Origin: Anastatus disparis
Lineage: Eukaryota; Arthropoda; Insecta; Hymenoptera; Eupelmidae
Assembly (NCBI GenBank): GCA_017163975.1
Contig: JAFFSR010000299.1
Location: forward strand, 297,501-361,500
Reading direction: 5' to 3'
DNA length: 64,000 nt
Of this stretch, positions 47,605-58,789 are shown one piece after another. Position 1 is the first letter of the stretch; every line of letters starts with the position of its first letter. The notes under the pieces were generated by a model, which saw nothing but the letters and a program-made list of their open reading frames with translations, had not been told where the DNA came from and ran no database searches. The translations under genes and the position numbers were made by a program.

Positions 47605-49831
47605 CAGAAAATGAGACAAATATTGCTATATAGCATGGGTGTGCTTGTCATCTTCGTCCGCCTTTGAGACGTACCTTTAGAGGGCCGGCATAATCAACAC
47701 CACAATGAGAAAAGACATGAGAAGTACGAGTGATTCGTGATTTAGGTGGATTAGTCATTTTTTGTGAGCACAATTTAGCATGTGATTTAGCGCAAGTTAA
47801 GCAGTTATAAACTACTGATTTTACTTGGGGTCTTGGGTTTAGTACCCAGTACGACTGACGAAGCGTATTCAATGTCAACCGAGTGCCACCGTGAAGGCAA
47901 CGTATGTGTGCATCCTCTATAAGAAAAGTAGTAATGCGATGTTTTGATAAAACAATGGGATGCTTGACTTCGTAAGCTAAGTCAGCATGAGATAATCTTC
48001 CACCTACTTTTAAAATATTTTTATCAATATAGGAGTTTAAGGCAGTTAGCTTAGAATTTCTGTTCAAAGGCTTGTTGTGTTGTAATGAGTGTATTTCATG
48101 TGAAAACATGAGCAGCTGAGCATGTTGGATGATCAAACTTTCAGCAAGGCTCAAGTCATGTCCATCAATAACATATGGATATATTTTTTGTGGTGTTCTT
48201 TTTGCTATGATGCTATTTTTAAGTTGGATAAGTCGAGTTACAACTCGAAGTAATTTTGTCCAAGAAGAGCATCTATCGATCAAGTCGAATAGTTGTGGTA
48301 AGGTTACACTCACTAAGTTTGCGTGTACCCTTTCTTCCAAAGATTCATTTGAATAATCATTTAGAAGAGGTTCCGGCCAATGATCACTGGATTTGTGAAG
48401 CCAAGGAGGCCCGTTCCACCAAAGTCTATTGGATTTTGGATTTTGGACTGATTGCCCACGAGATAATAGATCTGCAGGGTTTGATTCAGTTGGGACGTGG
48501 CACCATAAACCATCTGGTGTCATACGATGTATTTCTGATACCCTGTTAGCGACGAAAGTTTTCCATTTTGAAGCGTGCTGGCTGAGCCATGCCAGCACGA
48601 TACTAGCATCTGTCCAACATTTATATGACAAAGTCGACAAGGTTTGCGCCTTACGAATAAATGCGATGAGATTAGAAAGAAGAAGAGCAGCTTGTAATTC
48701 AAGTCGAGGGGTGCTTAGTTGTTTGATAGGCGCTACTTTTGTTTTGCTAGTTAATAACGAAATTTGGACGTGTCCCGAGGTGACAATGCGAATATAAACT
48801 ACAGCACCATAGGCTTCCTCAGATGCGTCTGAGAAGCCATGGAGTTGTGCGTGAAAAATTGTTGGTGAGAACCTAGTGAAGCAAGGTAAGCAAATGGAAC
48901 AGAGATCTTTTAACGAGTGAAAATAAGTAGTAATGATCGAAGCGAGTTCCTCGGGTAAAGGTTCGTCCCAAGGGTACTTCTCGATCCATAACCTTTGCAT
49001 AAAGATTTTTCCAGTTAGAACGACTGGAGATATCCATTCTAGTGGATCGAAGAGCTTTGATAAAACCGATAATACAGAGTGTTTTGTCACAACCTTCAGA
49101 GGCAGAAGTATGACTTTGAATGAAAAGACATCGGTTAGAGGAGACCAATGTAGACCTAGTAAGTTGATACTGGTTTTGTCAGTATCAAACGAGAGCGAGA
49201 TTGAAGCAAGACCGTGAGCGTCTGGATCAATGCCTTCGAGTAAGTCTATGGAGTTGCTGCTCCATTTTCTTGCTTGTAGATGACCTTTGCTTAGTAGCGA
49301 AGTCAACTCAATTCTGCTCTTTATAGCACTAGCTTTGTCGTGGGATCTGAATAAGAGGTCATCGACAAATGTATTGTGTGTTGAAATGGAAATAGCAAGA
49401 GGATAAGTATTTCCTTCGATAAATTGATGTGATACACGTAGTGTTAGGTAGGGAGCAGATCTAGTACCGTACGTAACGGTCAGGAGGCGATACTCCTTCA
49501 AGTCGTGCTGATAAGACTCACGTCATGAAATACGCTGGCAGTCAGCATCACGTTTATCAAATAAAATCTGCCGGTACATTTAAGCATTGTCGGCAGTGTA
49601 TACAAATTCGAACGATCTCCAATTTAAGAGGACTATGGAGGAATCCGATTGTAAAGGAGGATCTGTATGCATATGGTCATTTAACGAGGTGTTGTTGGAT
49701 GTCTTACACGATGCGTTGAAGACTACGCGTAGCCGAGTGGTTTCACTATTATCCTTGAAGACTGGGTGATGGGGTAAATATACTGGTTTCACACCATTGA
49801 GTGAGGAATTGTCTGAGTGGATTAACTCCAT
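47605..49831 (-). pseudogene. BEL/Pao RT, RNase H and integrase N-terminus
   Basis: RT starts at 49,831 with YLPHHPVFKDNSETTRLRVV and FNASCKTSNNTSLND, then breaks near 49,580-49,500 (indels and a stop). The long frame 49,501-47,648 carries YRLLTVTYGTRSAPYL, the catalytic FVDDLL (~49,360), WTDASIVLAWL and ADLLSRG (RNase H/connection), GGRLSHADL and HHCC-type zinc residues ending in CLTCAKSHAKLC, then GVDYAGPL (integrase core start). Two to three frame lesions make it non-functional. Confidence 0.87.
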
Positions 49832-49837
49832 ATGATG

Positions 49838-50983
49838 TTACAATTCACATTCTCGAAGAAAATTTACGTACAACGATTTTTTGCTTTCATCTTTCGAGAG
49901 CTGAGATTCAAGACGTTTGAAGGCAATTTCTGCAATGTATCGCGAGCTACCTATTTTTAAAGAATGTTCAGACTTGAACGGAATCCTAACGATATATCTA
50001 CCATCAGTGCATCGAGAATGAGTTGAGCGAAAGTCTGTTTCACATATCTCGTCATCTATTGATAAAATGCGAGGTTTAGGAATTTCTTCAATTTCCCAGA
50101 ACTTTTTTAAAGAAAAATCAAGTGTGTCATTTGACATACAAAGATGTGAGTTTGTTGTTTGAGGAATTTCGACGAGGTTGTGTGCAATGTTGCCAAAAAT
50201 GACCCATCCAAACACAGTATTTTGAGCGACAAGTTCATGAGGTTTACCCTTTTTTAAACCATCAAAAAGAAAAGATGCGTACAAATTTGCACCTACGAGC
50301 AATTGTATTGGATCATCGTTATCTAATGGATAATTTGCTAAAACGAGATTTTTAAGATGAGGCCATGAGCCATCTGCTATTGTACCGTCAGGTATATACG
50401 AGGTAATGCTGGTCAAAACTAATGCAGTTGTCTCTACTATTGGTTTGCCGTGAGCCAAATTAGAGAGACTGATATCCGTAGTAGCTGTGACGTTACTTGT
50501 TTTGTGATCGCCTACTCCCAATAAAGAAATAGAGGCACGATTTAATTTTAAATTAAGTTTGCGAGCGAGATCGCTTGAAATAAAGGTCCAAGTTGAGCCT
50601 TGGTCTAATAGTGCGCGTACACGAATGGCTTTGTTATTAGGAGAGGAGACCTGAATTCGAGCAGTAGTTAATAAAACATTTGACGGCATTAATTTACTAG
50701 AGTTTAAAAAGTGCAAAATTGCCTTTGAAGTGTCAATTACTTTAGGTTTATCAAGCTGAGTGTTTACTGCATTCGAAGGCGAGGTCTCGTCTCCCTTTGG
50801 CAACGAAGGTGTTTCACGGTGGAGCTCCGTATGGTGCCGCTGCTTGTATTTCGAACAAACATGTTTGCTTAAACATTTACTAAGTTTATGAGCTGCTCTT
50901 AGGCAGTTTATGCATAAATTATTTTGTTTAGCTTTAATAAAACGCTCATACGGCGAAAGATTTTTAAATACACTACAATGCAA
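49838..50983 (-). pseudogene. BEL/Pao Gag zinc knuckle and aspartic protease
   Basis: It begins after the lost Gag core. NNLCINCLRAAHKLSKC and a following Cys-rich stretch are the nucleocapsid knuckles. RALLDQGSTWTFIS is the protease active site, here D-Q-G-S as in BEL/Pao proteases. FGWVIFG lies near the RT junction. The open frame of 381 codons is intact, but the Gag N-terminus is absent. Confidence 0.8.
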
Positions 50984-51214
50984 AATTGAATGCTTATCCT
51001 TACAAATAGCTCAAATTAAATTTTGCGGAGCGGCGAGATGTGTTTTTACAAATGATGATTTTGTTAGTGACAAATTTTTAGATTTTTTAAAGCACCCATG
51101 TGTTTAGTTAAAGAAGTTCTTAATTCAGTTAAGTTAACAGCAGATTCCCTCTTAATAGGTTCTAAAGAAAATATTGCAAACTTCACTTTATTTTAGATTT
51201 TACGTTGTCCTATA

Positions 51215-51234
51215 TCCTGTCAGGATCGCCAAAT
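51215..51234 (-). other. Primer-binding-site-like sequence next to the 5' LTR
   Basis: Directly inside the right LTR the minus strand reads TGGCGATCCTGACAGGATAT. TGGCGAYCNTGACAGG is usual at this position in BEL/Pao elements. The priming tRNA is not assigned. Confidence 0.55.
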
Positions 51235-52347
51235 TGTATAATGTTAGTCTTTAGAATGAGCTAAAGCTATAACATTCTACGGGTTTTGAAAAAAGGTTCG
51301 ACCAATAATTTTATCAACTAGAACAAAGGTTTCAGGATATAGGTAAACATTAAATTTATTAAATGTAATTTACACTTTCTTTATTACACTCTCACTGATT
51401 GTCTAGAAATTTACAATTGTTCATTAATAAACTAAACGTTAGTAAATCTAAAGGTCGGCTTATAAAGTTCAGTCAATATTGCATTGAATTGCAAAACGTG
51501 ATTGTTTGTTAGCGTCGATTAACAGCAACAAGTTGTTATAATGCGTAAGACACTGGGTATACGTACGCTCGCGACGGTGGCTCTCACAAATCTGAGCGCA
51601 CATAGTGAATGGCTTCTCTGCACGACAAGCCCGTGCGTCGTCTCCAGTAGCGATCACGACGCATGTCTTTGCTACAAGACGGATATGACGTAAGGTAGAA
51701 TTACAATATAATAGCGCGTTGGTTTTCTATCTCTTTCTACCTTAAGAAGGGGCCAAACTATCTGTCTTTGTCTAATAGCGTTTTTCATCATTTATGTAAA
51801 CACTATCCGGTATAACAAGAAAAAAATAGCAGCCCCCGCTAGATATTAGTATAATTAGTAAATTTTGTAATAACAACCAAATTTTTTACCGCATAGTTTT
51901 TGACTAATTAGAGACCTACTAGAAATCTAGAATATAACCTATCTTTTTTTGGTAGGTCTCTAATTATTCAAAAACTACGCAGTGAAAAAATTTGGTTGTT
52001 ATTACAAAATTTACTAATTATACTAATATCTAGCGGGGGCTGCTATTTTTTTCTAGTTATACCGGATAGTGTTTACATAAATGATGAAAAACGCTATTAG
52101 ACAAAGACAGATAGTTCGGCCTCTTCTTAACCATGATATGAAATGAATATTTTACGAACTTAAGCTTTAGCTTTATGTTTATATTAAATGTAATTTAATC
52201 ATACAGTAAAGTACTTTATTTTTTTTGAAAGTTAAAGATTTATAATTGTTATTAAAGCTTGCTAACGTAACTTATTCAGATTATTAAGCTGCTAATTTGA
52301 CTAACTTTAAGTTAAATTTAACTTTACAATTGATTTGTGATATTACA
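51235..52347 (-). repeat. 5' LTR of the BEL/Pao element (with MITE)
   Basis: Same ends as the left LTR (TGTATAATGTTAG..TGATATTACA on +). It carries its own MITE at 51,742-52,130 and is empty at the site where the left LTR is invaded. Confidence 0.85.
51742..52130. mobile_element. TTAA MITE in the 5' LTR
   Basis: TTAA at 51,742 and 52,127. Ends TTAAGAAGGGGCCAAACTAT and the inverse, with GTCTTTGTCTAATAGCG inside. The paired LTR shows the empty CCTTAACC at 45,995-46,000. The termini are related to the MITEs at 22,836 and 55,031. Confidence 0.9.
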
Positions 52348-52510
52348 TATGTTTTAATTCTTAACAATAATATTATTAACATAATGAATTTTCGAAAAAT
52401 GGCATTTTTTCACAAAAACAGCTATAACGTAATGAAAAGTCATTTTTAAATAACGTTTCACATCTCATTATAAAGTTTTTGCAATTTTCTTTCGAATCGC
52501 TTCGGGTTTA

Positions 52511-52920
52511 TTAACGGGATGTCGTAGTTGTTGGAATCGACTTTTGCTTTTTTTATCTTACTGATATCTTTTTAAATTTACTATTTGGACATATATAATG
52601 ACTTGTCCGCGGTAAAACTATATTAATACAATAATTTTTGTTAAATTAAAAATTCAATTTAGCTTCATATTTTTTTATGAACTTTGAATGAAAATTAGAT
52701 ATCAAGCTCGATGAACCTAACCTCAAAATAGTATATATCGAAAGTTTGTTTATAACTTTTTATGTATATTATTTTGGTAAATTTCTTGACTTGTCCGCGC
52801 TAAGGATTAATCTTACGAATTTTCTTACTGAAGTGAAAGAATTTGATTTGACGCACTGTTTACTCATGAACTTTGAATAAAAATATTATTAGGAGGAGCA
52901 GAACTACGATATCCTCTTAA
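52511..52920. mobile_element. TTAA element X in the right arm of the Tc1-type palindrome
   Basis: TTAA at 52,511 and 52,917; ends TTAACGGGATGTCGTAGTTG and (inverse) TTAAGAGGATATCGTAGTTC. The left arm of the host palindrome keeps the empty site TATCTTAATAAACCC (TTAA at 44,690-44,693), which proves the insertion. Confidence 0.9.
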
Positions 52921-53208
52921 GATACATTGATTTTTAGAGCTTGTAGAAGCGGTTCAAGTTGTACCAAAAATTTTTTTTAAATTCAAGATTTTAAGTACGT
53001 GTAGAAAAATTTTACGTATCGTGAAAAAAATGTGTAGATATATGAATGTGTATAACATTTGTGTGTTATAACATTTTGAAAGGGCACCACAAGAGCTTTC
53101 AAATAAGATGTATAAAAGTCTTTTATGACATTTGGTTTCTGAAATATACAACTTTGAAAATTTTGATATTTTTTATTAGGTGAACTTAAATTTTTGAGCA
53201 TCGGTGTA

Positions 53209-53715
53209 CTATTGTAGATATTTAGTAAAACTTTATATATTTTACAGCATTTGAAAATAAAAAGATAGTGTAATGAGACAGAGAATGCATAATTTTATTA
53301 AAAGTATTACAGTTAAAATGGGTATCTTTCCTTAAATTTTAAAAAAGCATAAATAATTTTCAAGTTGATAGCAGCAAATTCTCAAACATAAGTTGTTGGG
53401 AGCTAATGGTCCTTCTACCAAGTTTTTAGAAATAAAATTACAGTTTCGATCTCTAACCGTAGCATATTAAATCATAAATGAAATAAAAAGTTGATCTGGT
53501 ATATCATTGTTTTTTTTTTCAATTTTGATGTGTAGTATCATCGCTATCTTCATCTCAATAATCACTTTTTTCATAAATTATTTGTGCAAAGTTTTTCCAA
53601 ATATTCATTCATCAATGAGAATATAAATTGAGCATTTTATGAATTTTATATTATTAAAAAGAATAAATTGAATTCAGAAGTACTCGACGATTGCCTAATT
53701 GATTTCAAAACTTTC
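53209..53715. other. AT-rich interval, nothing assigned
   Basis: No ORF or repeat family recognised. Confidence 0.4.
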
Positions 53716-53928
53716 TTAAGGCGACTTCGGATTTTAGGTTAGGTTTTATTTTTGAGTTTACAAATTACTCTTTCAATATGTAAAATTTTTCAGATTTTTT
53801 AATTTTCCACCATTCTACGGATTATAATAAATGGTGGAAAATTAAAAAATCCAAAAAATTTTAGAAACTGAAAGAGTAATTTGTAAACTACAAAATGAAA
53901 TTCAACCGAACTTCCGTAGTCGCCTTAA
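53716..53928. mobile_element. Small palindromic TTAA MITE
   Basis: TTAAGGCGACTTCGGATTTT and inverse end GTAGTCGCCTTAA. Arms mirror around ACCATTCTACGG. It shares its right TTAA with the next MITE (nested or adjacent insertion). Confidence 0.85.
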
Positions 53929-54303
53929 GATGTAAAACGGACACTACACCTGTACTTATAGATATTAGCTTCCTTTCCATTTCATTGCTGAATTTCCAGA
54001 AAAGAAATGCATTAGCTTGTAGTATGTACCATGATGATTATTTAGATAAATTTTCAAATAAATTCATTCATTAGTTTTTAAGATATTTGGATTTCTGTAC
54101 AAAATTGAAGAATATTAATAAATAATTTTGGAACCCAAAATTCTCAATAACTAATGAATGAATTTATTTAAAAATTTAACCGAATAATCTTCATGGTAGA
54201 TACTAAAAGTTAATGCATTTTTTTATTGAAAATTTTGCAATAAGATGTAAAGATAGTGAATATTTATGAGTACAGGTGTAGTGTCCATTTGACATCCCCT
54301 TAA
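53925..54303. mobile_element. TTAA MITE of the CTACACCTGTACT family
   Basis: Left TTAAGATGTAAAACGGACAC, right inverse ending GACATCCCCTTAA, ACTACACCTGTACT just inside each end. It is palindromic over ~375 bp. Other members: 55,893-56,273, 57,202-57,510 and 59,398-59,742; the arm ends of the foldback at 12,938 also match. Confidence 0.88.
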
Positions 54304-55030
54304 GCAGAAATTATAGATATGTTAAGTCCTGGCTTGCACCAGGACTAAATAAAAGTGTATATGTTATTTAATTATATTTATTAATTGCATTGGATATATA
54401 TAAATTATGTTCGTTTGAAATATTGAATTTATTTATAAAATGTATGTCATAAAGATAAAGATGTATGAATCTAGTGGTGGAAAAACTCCACCAATATTTA
54501 ATTGAACAAAATCGCTCTCACGATTGAATATTATTAAAGGATAAACTTGATTCTTAAAAATAAAGAGTTTATTAAATAATTATATATTCTTACCTTGTAG
54601 TATTTCTCAGTAGATTGGTGCTGGGTATGGGCAGACAAACGAATAGGCACAATATGTAAATAGATCCTCGAGGTTTATTGATATCTTTTAACACTTTTGA
54701 TACAATTGATTTTTATGCGCGTATATATATTTTAATAATTGACATTTGTATATTTAGTAATAGCAATTGCTTTGAAATATAGAACTTGACGGGCAGTGTA
54801 AACGTATTACCAATAAGACACCCGGGGTAATGTTCCGAATATCATTTGTTTCATTTGGTTTTTATACTCATTTTGTTTATGAAATTTATTGTCTTTTACA
54901 TCAATTTTTATTTATAAATTTTCTTGAATTTTGATAATATGTTTCGTAATGTTTTTAGGATTTGTAAAATTCATTTTGAAATTTCGAAACATACGTTTCG
55001 CTTCTTTTCTTATGATCTACTTAATTTCGC
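54304..55030. other. AT-rich interval, no gene seen
   Basis: 54,600-54,850 is slightly richer in GC, but no frame or RNA gene is supported. Confidence 0.4.
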
Positions 55031-55422
55031 TTAAGAGCAGGTCGGATTCGCTGTCCTTGTCTAATTAGCATTTTTGTTATTTACTCAAGTATTAATTGGT
55101 GTATCTGCAAATTGAAGGTTTAGCGCAATAGATATTATTATTACAAATATTTATGCACAAGAAAAAAAAAATCTATCGCTTTGTTTTTGAGAAAAGTAAG
55201 GAACGCGAAAATATTATAAACATAATCTTTTACTTCGGCGTTCCTTACTTTTCTCAAAAACAAATCGGTAGATTTTTTTTTCTTGTGCATAGATATTCAT
55301 AATAATAATATCTATTGCGATCAACCTTTATTTTGAAGATACACCGATTAATACTTGAGTAAATAACAAACAACTCAATTGTTACTCGGTCGGTATCAGG
55401 TTCTACTCCGGCCTGCTGTTAA
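55031..55422. mobile_element. Complete TTAA MITE (GAGCAGGTCGG family)
   Basis: TTAA at 55,031 and 55,419. Ends GAGCAGGTCGGATTCGCTGT and inverse CCGGCCTGCTG. Arms are almost identical and contain GTTCCTTACTTTTCTCAAAA. It is the intact reference for the copy in the LTR at 45,558. Confidence 0.9.
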
Positions 55423-55892
55423 TAATGAAATAATGCGACTGTTCAATAACTGAGGAATTTGATTTACCAATGTTAATAAAAACGATACCTTTGTGACGTA
55501 ACAGATGAATCAAATGAAAAGTATAAACTTGATGATGATTACTCAATTAATTCCAGTACTTTCAAGAGCAGAAATAAAAAAAAATATGATGTATATAGTA
55601 AAATAAATTATTTAGAAAAAATGTTCTAAGAACTTTTTCATATCAGTTATTTTAAAAAGTCTTATCATCACATATATTGTGAAATTAGTTTAATGATTAG
55701 TGATAGTAGCAGTTTGGCAAAGACATTTTTAAGATCTTGATTACGCGAGTTATTAGCTAAAAAGTTTAAAAAAAGTTTGAGTGAAGATTATTGATTATAT
55801 TGCATAGTAACAGAAAATGATCTTACTCTTGGTTTCATGTTATACCTTTTTCATTCTTATATTCTCCTTCCATTTTTCTTAATGACATTCAT
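55423..55892. other. AT-rich interval, nothing assigned
   Basis: No ORF or repeat family recognised. Confidence 0.4.
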
Positions 55893-56273
55893 TTAAGGGG
55901 ATGTAAAACGGACTCTACACCTGTACTCATGAATTTGGCTTATCTTTTCATCATATTGCAAAACTTGAGTAAAAAAATGCTTTAGTTTGTAGTATTTAAC
56001 ATGAAGATTATTCAGTTAAATTTTCAAATAAATCCATTCATTAGTTTTTCAGAATTTTGGGTTCCAATGTTACATTTTAAAATTTTTAGATTTTGTATAA
56101 GAAATCTAAAATTCTGAGAAACTAATGAATGAATTTATTTAAAAATTTAACTGAATAATCTTTATGGTAAATACTACAAGCTAAAACATTTATTTTCTTA
56201 AAATTTTGTAATAAAATAAAAAAGATAGTTAATATTTGAGTACAGGTGTAGTATCCATTTTACATCTTCTTAA
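55893..56273. mobile_element. TTAA MITE of the CTACACCTGTACT family
   Basis: Left TTAAGGGGATGTAAAACGGA, right inverse TACATCTTCTTAA. Internal ACACCTGTACTCAT and ATTTGAGTACAGGTGTAG. Palindromic, no ORF. Confidence 0.88.
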
Positions 56274-56477
56274 GATTTATATTACATAGAGTTTTGATGG
56301 ATTAAAAAATGTATTTAACATTTCAATAATTTAAATATATGTATTTTTAATGTTATTTTGATGTAAAATTTAACATTATTATTTATGTAATGAGTCTTTA
56401 GCTGTATAATTAAAATAAAGAAAATATCCATTGAATTATATTTTTCATTTTTATTAAAAAAATAATGACATATCAAC

Positions 56478-56716
56478 AATTCCTGCAAATGAAAAAATTC
56501 TATCAGAACGATCTCCTGTTTTCAGCAAAGTGTTCTTAGAAAAAATTAAAAAATGCAAAAAATACAAATTGATAATGTCGAACCTGATATTATAAGGGAG
56601 CTACTTTTATACATTTACACTGGACATATAGAAAAATTATATACAAATGATAGCAAACTTTCAACAACAGTGGACAAGTATTTCTCGAAACTTTTAGATT
56701 TAGAATTACAAATTTG
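56478..56716 (+). pseudogene. BTB/POZ domain fragment (speckle-type POZ-like)
   Basis: BTB/POZ domains dimerise and in SPOP-like proteins bind cullin-3 ubiquitin ligases. Here KILSERSPVFSKVFLEKI matches the LAARSPVFxAMF helix. After a frameshift near 56,553 come IQIDNVEPDIIRELLLYIYT and GHIEKLY, the BTB ELLRFIYTG motif, then VDKYFSKLLDLELQI and a stop at 56,714. There is no start or MATH domain. It is a broken duplicate of a family often expanded in insects. Confidence 0.7.
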
Positions 56717-56719
56717 AAA

Positions 56720-57062
56720 AACTGTAATATCGGTATTCAATATGTCCTTTACAAAACGAGAATTAACAGAAATTTTTTTTATTTTAAGCGTTTGAAGTTT
56801 TTAAACATTTATAAAGAAATAAAAAACGTTTGTTTGTCGAGCTTTTACGCTTCATAAGTTGATATAAGGTTTGAAATATATTTTATTTCGTCGGAAAATC
56901 GATTTTATATATATCAGTAAAGAATCAGTGATGATTGATTCAGAAAATAATTGTAAAAAGCAATAAAAGTGGTCAACATGATGAAATGTGGTTCTGGTAA
57001 AAAATGAGCTCAAAAAAAGGAAAATAATAATTTTTGTGTATTAAATACTGTTGCTACGTGAC
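56720..57062. other. AT-rich interval after the BTB fragment
   Basis: Short downstream frames could be BTB-protein tail debris; nothing supportable. Confidence 0.35.
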
Positions 57063-57201
57063 TTGACGGGATGTTGGAGCTGCTGGAATCTATTTTTGCT
57101 TTTTTTAATTTTATTGATATCTTTTTCAATTCATAATTTAAACAGATATAATGACTTGTCTACACTAAAGCTATCTTGATACAATAATTTTTGTTCAGAT
57201 A
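57063..57201. mobile_element. Partial TTAA element X
   Basis: Begins TTGACGGGATGTTGGAGCTG and keeps TGACTTGTCTACACTAAAGC. It is cut on the right by the MITE at 57,202. Confidence 0.75.
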
Positions 57202-57510
57202 TTAAAGGGAAACTACATCTGTACTCGCAAATATTGATTATTTTATATTATTGTAGAATCTTTCAGAAAAGAAATGCATTAGTTTGTAGCATGCATCATG
57301 AAGATTATCTAGTTAGATTTTTCAATTTATTAATTCATTAGTTTTTAAGAATTTTAAGTTTTTGGTACGAAATCGAAAAATTTTAAATTTTTTGAAAATT
57401 TAACTAAATAATCTTTATGGTACATTCTATGAACTGAAGCATTAAATTTCCTTAAATTATGCAATAAAATGGAAAGATAGACAATATTCATGAGTACAGG
57501 CGTAGTGCCA
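57202..57510. mobile_element. TTAA MITE of the CTACACCTGTACT family, right TTAA lost
   Basis: Left TTAAAGGGAAACTACATCTG, right inverse GAGTACAGGCGTAGTGCC. Its right end overlaps the start of the next palindrome. Confidence 0.75.
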
Positions 57511-58580
57511 GTTTGCCTGGCGAAAATGTGGTCCCAATTTGTTTAAATCGATTTTGTTAAAAAAATTCCAAAAGTTGTTTATTTTTATTTGAACAAAGCT
57601 TTTTTAGATTCTTTGAGCGATTCTAAACAAAAAAGTATTTCTGTGATTTTTTTTCTAAAATTGACGGTTTTCGAGTTATTAATAAATAAAGACGTTAAAA
57701 ATCACAAAAATGCCCATTTTCAAAGCTGCAAAACAATACTAAAATTTGAATAGTTTTAGGTTGGTAAAGTTTTAAAGGAAAATTTAGACACTTTTTAATA
57801 AAATCCTGAAGAGTAATTTCAAATTACTTCATTTTAAAGTGTTATTTCTTAATTATTAATTAAGTGTGTATACGCAGTATCTTTATGTCCAAGCGCACAT
57901 AGCTGAGTATGTCGTCTGCTAAACATATCATAACTCGCGCGGAGTGAATCGCTGAATTTTTAAGTTTTGCTACGTTTCGGAACATAATTTATAAGGAACT
58001 TATTGTTTGATATGTACTGTAGTTCAAAAATTTGTTAATTTATTATATTTTTGTAATTTGTTAAATATAATGTACATCATTATTTACATTTAAAAAAAAT
58101 ATGAATACGATAAATTTCTCAATATAATCAGCGAGAACGAAACGAAACTTATAAAATCAACGATGCACTCCGCGGAAGTTGAGACATAAACTTTAACAGA
58201 TGACATACTCAGCTGTGTGCGCTTGGACACGAAGATACTGCGAATACGCGCTTAATTAACAATTGAAAAATAACATTTCAAAATAAAATAATTTAGAATT
58301 ACTCTTCGGGATTTTATTAAAAAGTATCTAAACTTTACTTTAGGACTTTACCAATCTAAAAATATTCAAATTTTAGTATCGTTTCGGAGCTTTGAAAATG
58401 GGAATTCTTGTGATTTTTAACATCTTTATTTATTAATAACTCAAAAACCGTCAATTTTAAAAAAAAATCACAAAAATACTTTTTTATTTAGAATCGCTCG
58501 AATCTAAATAAACCACTTTCGAAATTTGTTTAAATAAAATTGATTTAAACAAACCACTTTTTCGCTGAGCAAACTGCAGA
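57508..58580. mobile_element. ~1.07-kb palindromic element (GCGAAAAWGTGG ends)
   Basis: Left CAGTTTGCCTGGCGAAAATG, right inverse (revcomp) CAGTTTGCTCAGCGAAAAAG. Arms mirror over nearly the full length, e.g. GTCCAAGCGCACATAGCTGA against TCAGCTGTGTGCGCTTGGAC, with a centre near 58,045. No ORF. Confidence 0.78.
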
Positions 58581-58639
58581 TTCTTACTCTAGGACCCTTT
58601 ACAAAGGTCATCTCGTAAAAATTTTCCGTTCGAAATTTT

Positions 58640-58702
58640 TTTTTGCTTACCCGCCAATCTGGCCTCGACTATTAGCCAATTACGCCACGACGCTCTTTTC
58701 TT
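58640..58702 (-). mobile_element. SINE head fragment
   Basis: The minus strand reads AGAGCGTCGTGGCGTAATTG, an A-box-containing head like that of the SINE at 22.8 kb, then diverges into an A-run after ~60 nt. Confidence 0.5.
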
Positions 58703-58789
58703 CTTAACCTTCCAATAAAAGTTTCAAAACTAACTGAAATTTTAAAACTATGACTAAAAACTTTAATTTTGTAAAATTATAAGTTAAGA

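Larger units (their letters stand above)
45103..52347 (-). mobile_element. BEL/Pao LTR retrotransposon, degenerate and multiply invaded
   Basis: LTRs at 45,103-46,215 and 51,235-52,347 run TG..CA. The interior, read right to left, has a shortened gag/protease, RT/RNase H and integrase, as in BEL/Pao. Gag is largely missing: only ~250 bp lie between the 5' LTR and the knuckle-like region. Stops and frameshifts occur in pol, and MITEs occupy both LTRs and the integrase. I could not find a matching target duplication (ATAAT left, TATGT right). Confidence 0.85.
44431..53208. mobile_element. Tc1/mariner-type palindromic element hosting the BEL/Pao insertion
   Basis: The left end TACACTGCCGCTCAAAAATT and the inverse right end (revcomp TACACCGATGCTCAAAAATT) are flanked by TA at 44,431 and 53,207. 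Arms 44,433-~44,850 and ~52,370-53,206 are diverged inverse copies. The ends resemble the CACTG..G.TCAAAA termini of Tc1-like transposons. No transposase remains. A BEL/Pao retrotransposon and a TTAA MITE lie inside. Confidence 0.75.
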
